From Sitta carolinensis (taxonomy: Eukaryota > Chordata > Aves > Passeriformes > Sittidae), in NCBI GenBank assembly GCA_032173965.1, contig JAVUNC010000004.1:61357501-61421500 (forward strand): a stretch of DNA of 64,000 nt, in the 5' to 3' direction. The notes below the pieces were generated by a model, which did no database searches, was not told the DNA's origin, and was given only the letters and a program-made list of their open reading frames with translations. Below, piece by piece: positions 50,416 through 63,690 of this stretch (its first letter is position 1; every line of letters starts with the position of its first letter). A program made the position numbers and the translations under genes.

Positions 50416-52146
50416 GTTGTCCTATTTTCTTTTTCAGAAGATACAGAACTGAAATATTATGATTTTCCTTGTAGAACTCTATATACTTTTCTTTTTCAGA
50501 TTCTTACACATTTTTAAAATTCTCTAATGCAGTTGATTTGAGAAAGAACTTGAAATGTGACCATTTTTTCAATTATCAGGAAAAACTGAGAGTTACAAAA
50601 AGGTTTTTGTTCTTGTTGTGTTTTGATTGATTTCTCTGTGTGGTTTTGTTTTCACACACATTGGGAAGAAAAGAACTTGTTTCTATAATTGGCCAGCATT
50701 TTTCTATCACATCAGAAAATATTTTTGAAACCTGGATAAAAAGTGAGGGAGCAAATGACTAAATGTGCCCCCCTCCCCCTCATCAAAATTCCATTAAAAA
50801 ACTTATTTTTAACGAGCTGGCAGAGGCTTGGCACCACATCTTCCATTAATATTAAGAAAAAAAAGGTGTGAGCAAACCTTTTCATTCAATTTTCTGAAAA
50901 TCTCAACCCTTGATAAAACAGGATGCTAAACTAAAGTAGTAATAATGTGGTTGATGTAACATGTTGCTTAAGATTTAACTGATTCCATGCTTCCTGAACA
51001 TGGATAGTTTGGTTTCCTGGATAATAGCAATTTGGAGAATTATTTCATTATTTCATCTCAACTGGGTTTTTGAGGAAATATTGGTTGATTTGTGGGTTGT
51101 TGTTCTTATTTACCAATGAAATTCTATATTCAAATACAGCACAGATTTTCCCATTTGTTTTATATAAAAATAATAACAATTCAGCTGTATCCCTGGAGGA
51201 GTAATTGACAAAATCCTACTAAGGGTTACTTTATCTTCCTTTTTTGTTCATGCTTCCAGCTTGTCAGCAACTGAAATAGTAATTAACTTGGACTGTCATG
51301 TTTTCTGTACTGTAAATAGAACTTTTAAACAACCCTGAAAAGTCCTATTTTCTTTAGGTTACACAACATCTCAAAAAAAGCAAGTGACTGAAAACCACAA
51401 CACAACGGATTTTAATGTTTTGAGTTCTGAGAGAAACTCAGCTGCAGGACATCCATGCCTCTTTTTCAAGCCTCAGGGTGAATGAAAAGTCAGCACTCTT
51501 CACAGGTTTTTTAAACAAGTGTATGGAAATATTCTCTGCTTTTTCACTGCCTATGGAAGCGGTGGGTTATTCCTAGTCTTACAAACAGCTTTGATGGATT
51601 GTCAAGGACCCTGCAAAGAATCTGCTTTCTTAGGGGCTCAGAAAAAATGAAAACAGACAAGTTTGCAGATAAGTCATCCAAAATGCCAATCCATGTGACT
51701 GCTATTTTTGAAGACAAATATATAAACTATTCAATAAATAAAATAAAGTCCTCACTCTTATCCCCTCCCTCCACATCTCTATGGCTATAGTAGCTGTGCC
51801 ATGCTCTTTCTTAGAGAGCTAGGACAGCATATTTCTTATTATTTTAACAAGATGGGAAAAAAAAGTAATGTGACATTGATGGATATAAACGTGGTTGTAA
51901 GATAAGCTTAGTGTAGTTTAAGACTGTCAAAAATATCTTGCTTTACGAAAACATTTCTCCTTACTTTCAGAAGGGTTGAATTATTATGCTTCATCATGTC
52001 TGATATATTTTGTTGGGGGGGAAATACACTGAGAAGAAGAAATCTGCCAGAAATACTGACCACAGTGTACTTCATTTTAGTACAGAGGGATACGTGATCT
52101 TATTTTGGGACATACCCTGTATTATTTGGACTAAAACAACAAGATA

Positions 52147-52167
52147 CCACTGTCAAAAAGACAGTGG
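52147..52167. repeat. Short perfect stem-loop
   Basis: CCACTGTC-AAAAA-GACAGTGG: an 8-bp stem with a 5-base A loop. Probably chance. Confidence 0.85.
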
Positions 52168-53096
52168 AATATAACTACTGACAAGGTTGTTTTGCAAAGG
52201 ATCACATGAAGACAACACAAAAGCATAACCCTCCCTTATTATTAGACTTACAGTTTTGTCACTGTGGCCTTTCTTGTACTGAAGTTAATTTACTGCAATT
52301 TTTCTCCCTCCATGGTTTCTCAAAAAAAAGTGGGGTGAAACCTGTGAAACAAACCTCATATTTTCTAGACTAAGAGATGAACAGCACACAACGCTTCAAA
52401 AACTCCAAGCCGGTTCTAATAGTTTAATAATCCTTTCCCCAGGGGAAAACTAACACTAAAAATACCAAAACAGAAACAACACTCAGATCCAGCTTGGGTT
52501 AAAGATTTTTCTGTTCATTTTGAATGTAGAAGATCAGTTTAGGGAAAGCACCTTTTTATGACATAAATGTTTATTATTTAATAAATAAATAACGTTAAAG
52601 AACATTCCCTGCTGGCACTGCCTAAAAAAATACACACTTAAAATTTCAGTATCTGCAATATACTGTCCTCACTAGTGGGGACCTGGCTGCTCTCTCCACT
52701 CCCATATCACAAGAAGCAGCTATGCAGCAAGCAATTTAATGAAGCTCTTTCTCATGACATTCTGGAAAATTATTCAACTAATGGCTTGGTGGGCAGGTCC
52801 AATTTTTTGCCTCATTGTCTGTGTTCTGACTCCAACTCTGTATAATATTTTGGAGAAAGTTCGCCTTCTTTGCACTGTGCCGAGTAAATATTTTGTCAGT
52901 TGTTAAGGATGAGCTATAAAGTAAGTCCCAGCAACATATCCAAATTCAGCAGCAAGACTTGGAACCATATTAGAACTTTTTCCAGATTGTGATTTGCAAT
53001 GTATTTCAGAAGCCAGGAGAAAACCAACCACTTGAACTATTACGGAAAGGCTGAATGAATCCTTTTCAGAGCTGTGAAAATGTTTTTCCCCTCAGA

Positions 53097-53127
53097 TAAA
53101 AAAAAATAAAAAAAATTTAAAAAATCA
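53097..53127. repeat. A-rich low-complexity tract
   Basis: Runs of A broken by single T and one TTT (AAAAAAATAAAAAAAATTTAAAAAAT type). Confidence 0.85.
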
Positions 53128-54539
53128 TTAGTGCCAGGAGAAAGGGCTGGGTAATGAAAGGGGGAAGTTTCCTTTCAGTGCAGCGTGTTCCCCAAGGAAG
53201 AACCAAACTGTGACACTAAACTGTCCATGTCAAAGACGCCTCCATACCACTGACTGGTGAGCCGTAAGCAAGGAAAACACTTAAAAGAGGCTGCCCTTCA
53301 TCCTTCCTCCACTGTGGAAGTACAGAGAAGGAGGCATAAATGAAGATTAAACAAACACTTGCTTCAGGAATATAATTATTTGATCTCTGCAGAAGCCAGG
53401 CAATTAGTAGAAGTGATGATCTCCACTATTTAAGTAAAGAAACATTCAGCTTTTAAATTACTAAATGAAGAGAAACAACACAACTATAAGGCTCAGCACC
53501 TATCTATAACAATATCATGGTAACCACCTTTTTGTAATTCTAGTGTTATATCTAACATAAAATTTCTACAGTAATAATCTGTGGGAAAAAAACCCCACAA
53601 ACTTGTACACAGGTTCTGTTTTTTGGACCAATTAAGAAGTAAAATAATAAAGCACCTTCCTTTCCAATGGAACAGTCCTTATTCATATAATTTTGGATTA
53701 AAATAATCTGTATCTTGAGATTAGTATGCCAGAGATTCTCTCTCTTATACTATTATGATTGGTGGCAGAAAAATATTTTTCTGTCTGCAAGGCAAATTAC
53801 AAAACTGCTAAATTGGTGAAAAGAATGCAAAGGATGAAGAGGGTCACAAGGACTGCAGAGATAGAGTGAGAAGACAAAATTTGAAAAAATGATGTTGTAT
53901 ATCTGAATGTTTATCTGAGGAAATTTCTGTCACTACCCCAGCTACACAATGCTAATATAAATGGCAAGCAGTCCCCTCCCCTCCCTTTTGTCTTTCCTTT
54001 CCCTGCTTCCTCTGCTTCTCCATTTTTGGTGATTTTTTTTGAGGTAAAGACTTTATATGGGAGATATTAGTAGGCTTTTTATAGAGAAGAGAATACCACT
54101 TATTTAAGCAGGACATTTTTTGGACAGTACTCACAATCAAGCCTGGCTAATGGTTCTAGTCCCTGATTGACCTCTGCTACTTCTGGCATGCTTGAAGCAA
54201 AGAACACCAGTCCTTTAGGAAAAGCCATACCAAAAAGCCAGTAGAAGGCCAGAAGGATTTAATTTTTGTTTCAGCTACACTTTGCTATTGGCAGTAGCAT
54301 CTGAAATGTCTCATTGAATCATGAGGCAATAAATTGAGGCATAAAATGATAAAATCTACCAAGTTCAATTTTTAAAAGAGTAATTCTTGACTATATTTAC
54401 AATTTGCACTGAGAAAGTCTCCAGTTTCGTTTCTTTGGTGTATTCGTAAGTTATACTCAGCTTCAGGGATATCACATCAGACAAACATAAACACTGGTTT
54501 CCCCTCCTCCAGACCAACACATTGTCTATTTTGGTTTAG

Positions 54540-54850
54540 CCCAGAAGTCCTTTATGTGGCATCCTCCCATTTGATTTCAGGACCTCCCTGCCATGCTCTT
54601 AGGCAATGGCTCTTCTATATCACCACCATTCCTGCCCCCACCTGCTGGGCTGGACATATCCTCTGTGCAGCCCTTCCCTGCCGTACCCTGACCTTGGCTG
54701 TCCTTTCTCTGCCATGTCACAGCTCTCTCTTCCTCACTCCCCTTGCTTGTGCTGTCCCTATGCTTTTCTCCCTCAAGTCTTTTTCCTTTTCTTTTCCTCC
54801 AGACAACTGCTCACAAATCAGTTTTCTTCTGATGTATCAGAACTGAAGCA
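54540..54850. repeat. Pyrimidine-rich stretch
   Basis: C/T-rich on the plus strand (TTCCCTGCC, TCTCTCTTCCTC, TTTTCCTTTTCTTTTCCTCC), similar in character to 13880-14500. No repeat unit and no supported exon; overlapping plus frames of 83 and 96 codons reflect the skewed composition. Confidence 0.45.
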
Positions 54851-55416
54851 GAGGTGACACAACCAGCAGAAGAAGCCACAACCAGGTGTTTGGTCGTGCC
54901 CTGCTTTTCTGATGCATCTTGTGCATTGGTGCCTGCCTGCAACTGGAGCTCTGCAGCATGGACAAAGTGCAACCAGCCAAGCTTCAGAGAAACCAAGCCA
55001 CTGGTCAGGCATGGAGATGCACGATGCACAGCTCTGTCAGTGCTGGTCAGAAAGGAGCAAGAGAAGACTCCTAAGGCAACACCAGAGAAAAACGGTTGTG
55101 TGCCTTGCAGCACATGCTGGTTTCTGGTACAAGAATAGCTTTTTGATCACCTTTCAAAAGCAGTCAAAACTACAGAGAGTAAGGGAAATAGTAAGATTCT
55201 GAGCAGAAATTCCTTGTTTTTTACCCTTGTGTCCTTTTCTGGCTCAGTTTTACAACTCTACTACAGACCAACCAGAGACCAGAAAGTTAACAGACTGGAA
55301 GATCCATCTAGGCCTCATGGTACTACAGCTCAGGACAAACCCCACTGGATAGAACAGGGATAGAACAATGAAAAAAGAGGATGGGACATATTTCTGAAAA
55401 TGCTAGCCCAATTAAG

Positions 55417-55885
55417 TCACAGAATCACAGAATGGTTGGGGTTGGGAGGGACTCCTGGAGATCATGCAGTGCAATACCTCTGCTAAAGCAGGTTCACGTA
55501 CAGCAGGTTGCACAGGACCATGTCCAGGTGGGTTTGAACATCTCCAGAGAAAGAGACATCATAATTTATCTGGGCAACCTGTCCAAGTGCTCTATTACCC
55601 TCAAAGTAGCTCTGTAACCCCAAAGGGAAGGAGCTTTTCCTCACAATTAGATAGAATTTTTTGTATTTCACTTTGTGTCTGCTTCCCCTTGTTCTGTTGC
55701 TGGGCAGCACTGGCAGGTCCCATGATCTTGACATCGACCCTTAATTTATTTGTGTGCATTGATAAGATCCCCTCTCAATTGTCTCTCCTCTCCAAGCTAA
55801 ACAGGCCCAGCTCCCTCAGACTACTTCCTAAGAGAGATGCTCCAGACTCCTAATAAGCTTCATAGTCCTCCGCTGGATCAGGGAA
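55417..55885 (-). repeat. CR1 LINE 3' fragment, relatively well preserved
   Basis: It starts on the plus strand with two complemented octamer units (CACAGAAT CACAGAAT) and GGTTGGGGTTGGGAGGGAC, then 'CTGGAGATCATGCAGTGCAA', 'TCTGGGCAACCTGTCCAAGT', 'TTCCCCTTGTTCTGTTGCTG', 'GATAAGATCCCCTCTCAATT', 'CTAAACAGGCCCAGCTCCCT' and ends near 'CATAGTCCTCCGCTGGATCA'. About 470 bases, 5'-truncated, minus orientation. The 129-codon plus frame within it is antisense to the LINE and not a gene. Confidence 0.96.
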
Positions 55886-57803
55886 TGAAATTCTAAAAAT
55901 GTACTTAAACACTTAAAAAATTATAGCTCACTTATATGTATTTATTTTCAGATAAACCCAGCAATTATTCTTAAAAATTCACTGTGGCCGAGTGAACGAA
56001 GGGATAGAGTCAGTGACTAAGTGAGGAGACAGCAGGTAACAGGATCAGGAAATAAGGTGTATGCCAGCAGAGGAATGTAACTATACAGATCCAGTCCTCT
56101 GATCTACTCTGTTTGGTACCTGACCCAGAGGAATGCCCAGCCCATGTACACTCACTACCTACATCCAATTTCAGCTATGTACATGCCTGTACCTTTAGTT
56201 CTGCCACATTTCTGAAAACTTATCCTTTTTTGGCACATGCCATGTTCAAGACACTTGGTTAGAAGCAATAAACTACTTTTGGCATATCTGGCAATTCAGA
56301 CTGCACTACTTAATTTTTTAAGCCCAGATAATGTGGCAAAATTTCTGCAATTTTGTTTACTGCTGTGAAGAAATTCACACTGCATCTTGACAGCACATAA
56401 GATGACATATGATGAGGACAGGCCTTAATAAAGCAGGTAAATATTCAGTTCAACTTAAGAGAAACATTTAAAAATTTTCCTTAGAAAATTTAGTTCCATG
56501 TAAAGTCTATGAATGTTTCTTAAGAAGCAAACCACTGCACAATACCTCACTGCACTGAAAGGAATGGCCTAAATTGTACTGATGTCAAAGGAGTAAGGAA
56601 AGCTACAAGACAGCCTTTAGAAAACCTAACACCTCCATTGTTTCTCTGTTCTCTGGGACAAGTTAAACCCTTCAGAAGCTCAATGTAGAAATCTGTCCAC
56701 AGCTCCTACACCTGTGAACTATGTATTTCTTAATTTTTAATTTATAGGTGTCTTTCATATTGCCATCTTCCACCCAAAGACCTAGTCAAGTCTACTTCTA
56801 GTAATGTGGAAGGACCGGAGTGTTGTGATTCAAGCTTTGGCTACATCTTTCATTGAAATATGCTCTTGATTTTGTTAGAAGATTGCATTTGGGAAAGCTG
56901 AGAAACAAAAAATAACAACAGCATGGACTTTAAAAAAATTACTCTATAGCTATTTTCTGCCCTTAATCTTAAGAAATATACTGAATTAAAAAATCTATGG
57001 AGGAAAACTTATAATTTTTTAATGATTTTATTCCTTTCAAAGTATAATTTATTATTGTTTCCAAAATTATCTTCCACAGACTACTACAACAAAACCAGTT
57101 CATGCTGATCAGAATATCATCTCACTGGCTGATCTGTTCTCACTGAGAGAAAGGGAGGCTTATTAAAAAAATGTTTTAAGACTAAACAATACAACCCGTG
57201 CCAAGTTTCATTTGACTCACACTGTATGGAAGCTGAGGCCCAAATAGCCAATGTTCTTCTCTGCCAGACACCCGTGTTCTCAAATTTAAACAGATTTTAT
57301 ATTTGCCAGTAATACTTACAGTAAACACCAAGTTTTACTAAAGAAGACATTTAATAATTCGTATGACACCATATACTATATTTAATTTTCTCTTTAAAAT
57401 GCATTAAATATTTTGGGAAAAAAAACAAATTCTTTATAAACAAAAGGTAATCAGTATGGGTGTGTGTACCCAGATGTCTGTGTGTGAGAGAGATTTTGGA
57501 AACTAAAGGCTCTAATTTCTCTTTTCTGAAAGGCCCTAGATTTTACAAGATCAGAACAGGAACTTTCAAATAAAGAAGAAAACCGTGAATGCAGAGAAGG
57601 AACACACATCTGTTATGCTGCTGTTCATACTGCAATCCAAAAACAACACAAGGAGAGGCATGCAAACAGCATAACAATTTTGGTGTTCTGGTGGGGTTTT
57701 CGATAAGCAGTAAATTTTTGGTTAAGAACAAACTAGAAAAGGTATGAAAACAGCATATTCCAGCTCCAGCCCCTGTGGCTACATTGCTCTAGGGAGGCTT
57801 CTG

Positions 57804-57856
57804 AAAAAAAAAAAAAAAAAAAAAAAACCAAAACAAACAAACAAAAAAAAAAAAAA
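57804..57856. repeat. Poly-A / (AAAC)n tract
   Basis: About 24 A, then CCAAAACAAACAAAC, then about 13 A. It could be the tail of an insertion in plus orientation, but the upstream sequence (57760-57803) is not recognised as a retroelement. Confidence 0.9.
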
Positions 57857-59879
57857 CCCAAACAGAAACCTCTGAGAGCTCTATTCCTCCTTCTAGAGGG
57901 AAGCAGAGAGTCTGCGAGTCTTCCTTATCTCAGTTTGGAGGCTGTACAAGTTCACAATCATGTTTTAAGACAGAACAGGCATGTACCAGAGCCTTTTCCC
58001 ATGGGCTGTTTGAAACAAAGAGGAGCCGTGGGACAATGGTGAGGAGAAGCAGTCTCAGGTGGAAGCCTATGGTTTGGGAAGAGTCCAGGTTGCCAATCAC
58101 CTGAGGTGCCCTAGAGCAAGGACCAGGACTTGCACAGGGTACATCTTCACTTGATCTCATCTAGAAGGAATCCTGGAAAATGTAATCCCAGTATCTGCTG
58201 GGATTTGCAGACCTCCACAGAAAGGAATATTTGAAAACGCTTCAAGATACATGTACCTTCCTTTATAGTAACTTAGGAAAATGTGAAAGATTAGGCTCAT
58301 CTCTCCTGTAAGCAGGGAAAAAAACCTTGTTTTGCTTTCAATGTCAAAGTCAAGGAGACAGCCATTAATTTAACTACAGCAACACCTGGTACAGTTTTAA
58401 CACAGTGAGCAGGCCTTTTTAGTTTGTTAAACCTAATAAAATTAGTTTTACTTGCTTGTTTGTTTAGACTTTGCCACTAGAACTCTGGGGAGAAATCTCT
58501 CTTCAGAGAGAAGCTGTTTGTTTGCAAAATAACTTGATAGGCAAAGCCCGTGGGAAAAATTGGCCTGTAACATGTAGGAAAAGCAAACAAGAGTGGAAAT
58601 GAATGCAAAGGTTAATGCAGAGACAATGAAGAAATTAATTAGGTTAATGAACACATTCTGCTACCCACCCCTTCATCAAAATATAATGGCAGAGCAGCAC
58701 CCCAGCTCTGGGTACATCCTCAAGAGGAATGAGAACCAGGTACTGCAAACAGTGCGAGATGCAACACATGGGAACGTATGCAAGGTCCCAGAGTGTCACC
58801 CAGGACAGGTGACACTTTTCCCTGCTAGGCTGCAAAACCAATACCTTGCAGACTGCCTGCCTCCAGGCCAGGAGAACCCTGCTGATGGCTGTTTTACCTC
58901 CAGCTGTGCACAGACCCCAGAACTTTTCTCTGCAAGTGAAGGAAACCATTATTTTCAAACTTGTGCATCACTGTGCCCACTGTGGTATGACTGAACTACA
59001 AACCCATGTGCAGGTGCAAGACTTATCCATTTCCCAACCCATCTTTATAGCTGGATTTTCATGCACTAGCTCCTGAAAAGCTTAAAAGCAGCTACATTAA
59101 CTTCCCAGCACAGCTTAAATTCAGGCAATATTTCTGAAGTGACTCCTCACCTTTCCTTTCCCCCATTTGGGATTTAACAAATTCCACAACACATCTGGCA
59201 AAGAATTTATTGTGACTGGCCTATTTAGCATCATCTCTTCTGTATTTCCCCGTTACTTCCATAAATTTCCTTGAAATTGTAAGATGCTGTAAAAAAGTTG
59301 TTTATGTAAATTAAACAAAGAATAACATTCTGCCAATAAATTCTATAATACAATACCAAAATCAAACCTCAAGACAATTCACGTATCCCCAAAGCTGAGG
59401 CTGAAAAAAGCATCACACTTAAAACAGTCACAAAATTGCATGTTTGGGTTAGAAAACATCTTTCAAAATAAATTTTTGACAGAATATTTTGTTTGAGTAT
59501 AGCTGAAATTTTGCCATTTTGTTATTTAAAAAAAAAATTTCCATGCTTATAAACAGTCTAAAAGCTCCATCACACTACATCAGTATGGCTGCACTGGGGA
59601 GCATTCTGCCTTCTCCCAGCAGTTCTCCAGAACAATGTAGCCTTGGGAGAATTTCATTTTCAAGCACCTGACACACCAGTTCTGGGCTGTGGGTTTAGAT
59701 TCTGGCTCTCATAACACAGTTTTTCCTCCTCTCAACCCAGCCAGTTTGGAGAAACACAAGTGCAACCACGAAGTACCCAAATGAAGATGCACTTCGGGTT
59801 TACACTAACACAGAGGAAATTATTTTGTGACTTACAGATTTAAAATGTACAAAATAATGGAGAAAATCCCCTCCTGCAA

Positions 59880-59940
59880 CAACAAAAACCAACCAACCAA
59901 TGAACCAACCAAAAAAACCCCAAAAAACCAACACCTCCCA
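59880..59940. repeat. (CCAA)n / A-rich low-complexity tract
   Basis: Repeated AACCAACCAACC words, then AACCAACCAAAAAAACC and CCAAAAAACCAACACC. Confidence 0.85.
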
Positions 59941-61039
59941 CTAGTACTTCTTGCCTCCATTAATAATATAAAGAGTAAATAAAATCCATAGATGTATGAA
60001 AAACTGCTGAATAATGGCTATGCAGACTGCTGGGTGTCCACAGTAGTGGTGTAATTGGGTTTGTCAGATGTGAGACCTTGGAAAGCCTTACTTGTGCCAC
60101 ATTTGTGAGTAGGTATAATATATTTTTGGTAAACTCTATCATTCTATCCAAGTAAGAGAGAAAGAGGCTGGTTTATTTCAGACTGCATAAGAAAAATAAG
60201 AGGAATAATTATGGCAAACTGACAGTCAGGTAAAATAAGGTGCAGAGTTTGCTGCATGCAATTCCCCTCAAGGGAGATGTTTTTTGGTAAGCAACAAGGA
60301 TAATGGACTGGGAGAGCTTTAAAATGAGTTTAAGGCAAGGGAACTTCATACAGTCATAAAGTGGCATCAATAAGTGACAAGGTCACATCTGTCTGTAACA
60401 ACACCAGAAGCAGCTAAAGCATTATGGCTGGTAGTTAGGCCCAGCACATGTAAACAGTTTACCATATATAGCTAATTTTTAATCTGTCAGACATTACTCC
60501 TAAAACAACCAACACTACTTCATTAAGGGTAGGTGGTGACCATCTTGCCTTGTGTGTGTGCTGGTTTTCTAGGGATGTTCAAAATAACATGAGAAGGGAT
60601 GCCAGACCCATGGATTTCTGCAGATCACAACATAACAGTAGCTCAGGTGCCCTGAATTAAAAGAGGGTATGGGAACAGGATAAGAGATAATAAGAGATAC
60701 TGGTGCCTGGGAGATTGTAGTTCATCTCCTGAGATGACACTTTCAAGAGTCTTGACCTGATCAGCTTATCCAAAAGGAGACATAAGAAATCATGTATCAT
60801 ATGGAAAACCATGATACAAGATGAGAAATAAAAGTCTCTTTTAACAGAGCAGTGGAAAGCATAACAAGCTGAAGCTGGACAAGTTAGAAATTTGGAAAAG
60901 AATTAGAAGTGACAGTGAATAACAACAGGAGCAAGCTGCTAAGGAAAATAGAAGATTGTTATCTTTTCAGATCATGACCAAATTCTTTTCTGGAAGACCA
61001 ACTTCAGCCAAATGAAAATTAGTGGGCTCACTACAGGTG

Positions 61040-61120
61040 CAAGTGAAATGTTATGGCTTGTGTTAAACAGGAGGTCAGACAAAATCATCTAATATGCTTT
61101 TCGGGCCTTAGATGCCATGG
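61040..61120 (+). repeat. CR1-type LINE 3' fragment
   Basis: 'AACAGGAGGTCAGACAAAATC ATCTAATATGC TTTTCGGGCCTTAGATGCC' matches the common CR1-family ending 'caggaggtcagactagatgatctaatggtcccttctggcctta'. Only the last 80 bases or so are recognisable. Confidence 0.65.
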
Positions 61121-63569
61121 ATGTCTGAGTTTGTCTGTGTTGTGTCTTTTGTTGACAGGTGAGGACTCACTCTCTTTCTGAGCCTGGATGAATCCTTGCC
61201 AACAATGAACTGGGAGTGCGTAGCTGTGGTTAGCATGATGCACAACCAACCTAATAACTTGCTCCAGGTATCAGCCAGCTCACAATACAGAATCAAGTTA
61301 CATCTGTCTGCAAAATACCATCCAGACACACTTACCCCTAAGTTTGCAAGCTAGCAAGCCATCCAACCTGGTGCATTTTTATAGATAAAGAGACAGGAGG
61401 CATGTCTGTGCCATTCCCTGGAACGTGGTGCAAGGATTTCTGAGATAACATCCGTGGTGTTCTTGCAGGAGCCAGCAGCAGTACAACTATCTCAGCCCAC
61501 CAAAAAAGCCTGGCCAAGGGGAAGGCTAACCTGGATGCAATGCCTTCAAGACCAGGAGCTGTACCACATGGGGACAGGCCAGGCCACACCAGGACACAGC
61601 AAGCCCCAGGGATTACCCTGCTGCAGGGTAGGTGGGCGTTAGGTTCTCTTGCTGCATGTGGTACTTGGAAGCAAACTGTGTCATGGATTCTCTTCTGGAG
61701 CAAGAATGAGGGCTCAAGATCAGCTGATTGGTCACAGCTGGAGTTTAAATGCACTGAAAGAACAACCTGCATTCCCTTCCATCAAATTCTCAGCACCTGC
61801 TTGGTGAACTATCTCTTTCTCAGTGCGAAATGAATGAAAACAACTCCAAGTGCAAAATAAATGATTTAGTCATGCTGTTTTCTATTCTTGACATCTAAAG
61901 AGTAGAAAAATGAACAAGAATATGCACTGGACATGCAAAGAAGGGCAAATAAAGTGATAATGGTGATAATATCATTGCCACCACATAATTTGTCTTTACA
62001 GAAAGTACAGTGAACAACCCACTGAAAAAACTTGGTTTCTCAGCACAGAGCTCTACACTGACAAGCAAAACACAGCTTGATGAAAGAAGACAGAACATGG
62101 TCCTGAGGGAAGAATGTTGTCCTAAAGGGCTTATTCCTCAGGACTGAATGTGTGAAGAAGTATTGAAGTAAAAGGTCAAACCAAAAGTGAAATTCAGATG
62201 TTTACTCCACTTGGGACAATCTGACTCAAAATGGTAGATTCTGGGAAGGAATTAATATCAGAGAACAGATTAACTCCTTCTCAAGAAACATAACTACAGA
62301 GGGACACTTCTGAAAATACCTAAAGATTTGTAAGAAGCAGCAGAAATTTACATTATACAGAGAGGTCAGTAGAAGTAAGAAAGACAAAGGTAAAAACAAT
62401 TTAAGTCAAACTTTTCAACCAACTTTGTTGCAGGATGTACTTACTGACACATAGTCTCCTCTGGGAATGGCTGGCACTGCACCCCCTCTGCTCTCCTTTT
62501 TAGGGTATCAGATACTGAATTTACATGTTAGTTGGTAATCTCAAGTTTTATTGAACTAAAAAGGTTTTCCAGTCCTTCAGGATGTGGAGAAGAGCTTAAA
62601 ACTGAGACCATAAGGATTAACCTATCAAGATAAAATTCACAAACTTGCATATTTCTGGGCCTCTGCTATTTTTAATCCTGACCATTCATACCTTAATGCT
62701 TGCAAGCTTACACCTCAAGACCACTGACACCTGGTGAAGAGCTCCAAAATAATGACACCAGTGTAGGCTGCTCAGGATTAATCTCTGTATTTCATGGAGA
62801 TATGTAAAGAAATGCTCGAGTAGGACTGGTGCATAAGCAGTACAAGCACATACAATGAATTCCACAGGGTAGCTCCTGAAAGCATCCTGAGTCACTAGTT
62901 TTGTGGTGGATAGTTCCTTGAAAGAATAATGTCCATCTGGAGGGGCAGAGTAATTGGAAAGAGGCATGGGGGGTAGGATTTAAAGAGTCTCACAGCTACT
63001 GGATATCAACTACAAAACACGATAAACATTTCAGAAACACTTAATAATTGCAAACCAGAAAACTTTAGACTTATAACAGTGTCCTTAAAGCTAAGTTTTT
63101 CTGTAATCATAGAACCTTAAAAGTTGAAAACTCCCCTCTCTCTATTGTGTACCAGTATGATTTCCACAGTCGCATCACTTCAGTTGCTGTACTAGGAACA
63201 AAAACAGGATGGACATTAGACATTGGAAACACTCCATCTGCGTTTACCACAAGGGTATTTTTTCCCATGCATCATAAGAAGGGCAGACGGGCATTCCCTC
63301 GAGGCAAACAGAGATGTTTTCAGAACATTGTGCAACAGGAATACTCTCTGACAACATCTATAATACTATGTTGTAAGTACAACTTTCTGTACTGCACCTT
63401 AGGCTATTTGGTGGTGGACATATTTTTCTGCCCATTCATTTTCCCAGAACTTGTGTAGAGACCAGCTGAGCTAAACAGCCTTTTAAAAGCAGGACATCTC
63501 ATTTAGCCACACAGATGTTCCTTACAAGTCAACAGATCCATAAAATTTTCTGAAAAACTATCTGTGTAT

Positions 63570-63690
63570 CATCGTTACCCAGTTTCTCAATCAGCAAGGT
63601 GGAAAAGGTTATGATGAAAGAAATGCACTTAAGTCACAGAGTATCTTGTGAGGAGAGAGATTCCAACCCACTCCTTGTCCTGGCATCCAG
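63570..63690 (+). repeat. Possible MIR-type SINE fragment
   Basis: 'TTACCCAGTTTCTCAATCAG', 'CACTTAAGTCACAGAG' and 'GAGAGATTCCAACCCACTCC' follow MIR block order loosely (the translated frame includes CEERDSNP, the usual look of a MIR core in that frame). It overlaps the start of a 127-codon plus frame (63599-63982) that I therefore do not call a gene. Confidence 0.35.

Noticed and set aside
55464..55853. 129-codon plus frame
   Set aside because: It is entirely antisense within a CR1 LINE.
63490..63530. Minus-strand 'VWLNEM' resembling AIG1 WLNHGM
   Set aside because: A stop codon lies five codons upstream in that frame and no acceptor or YPK motif is present.
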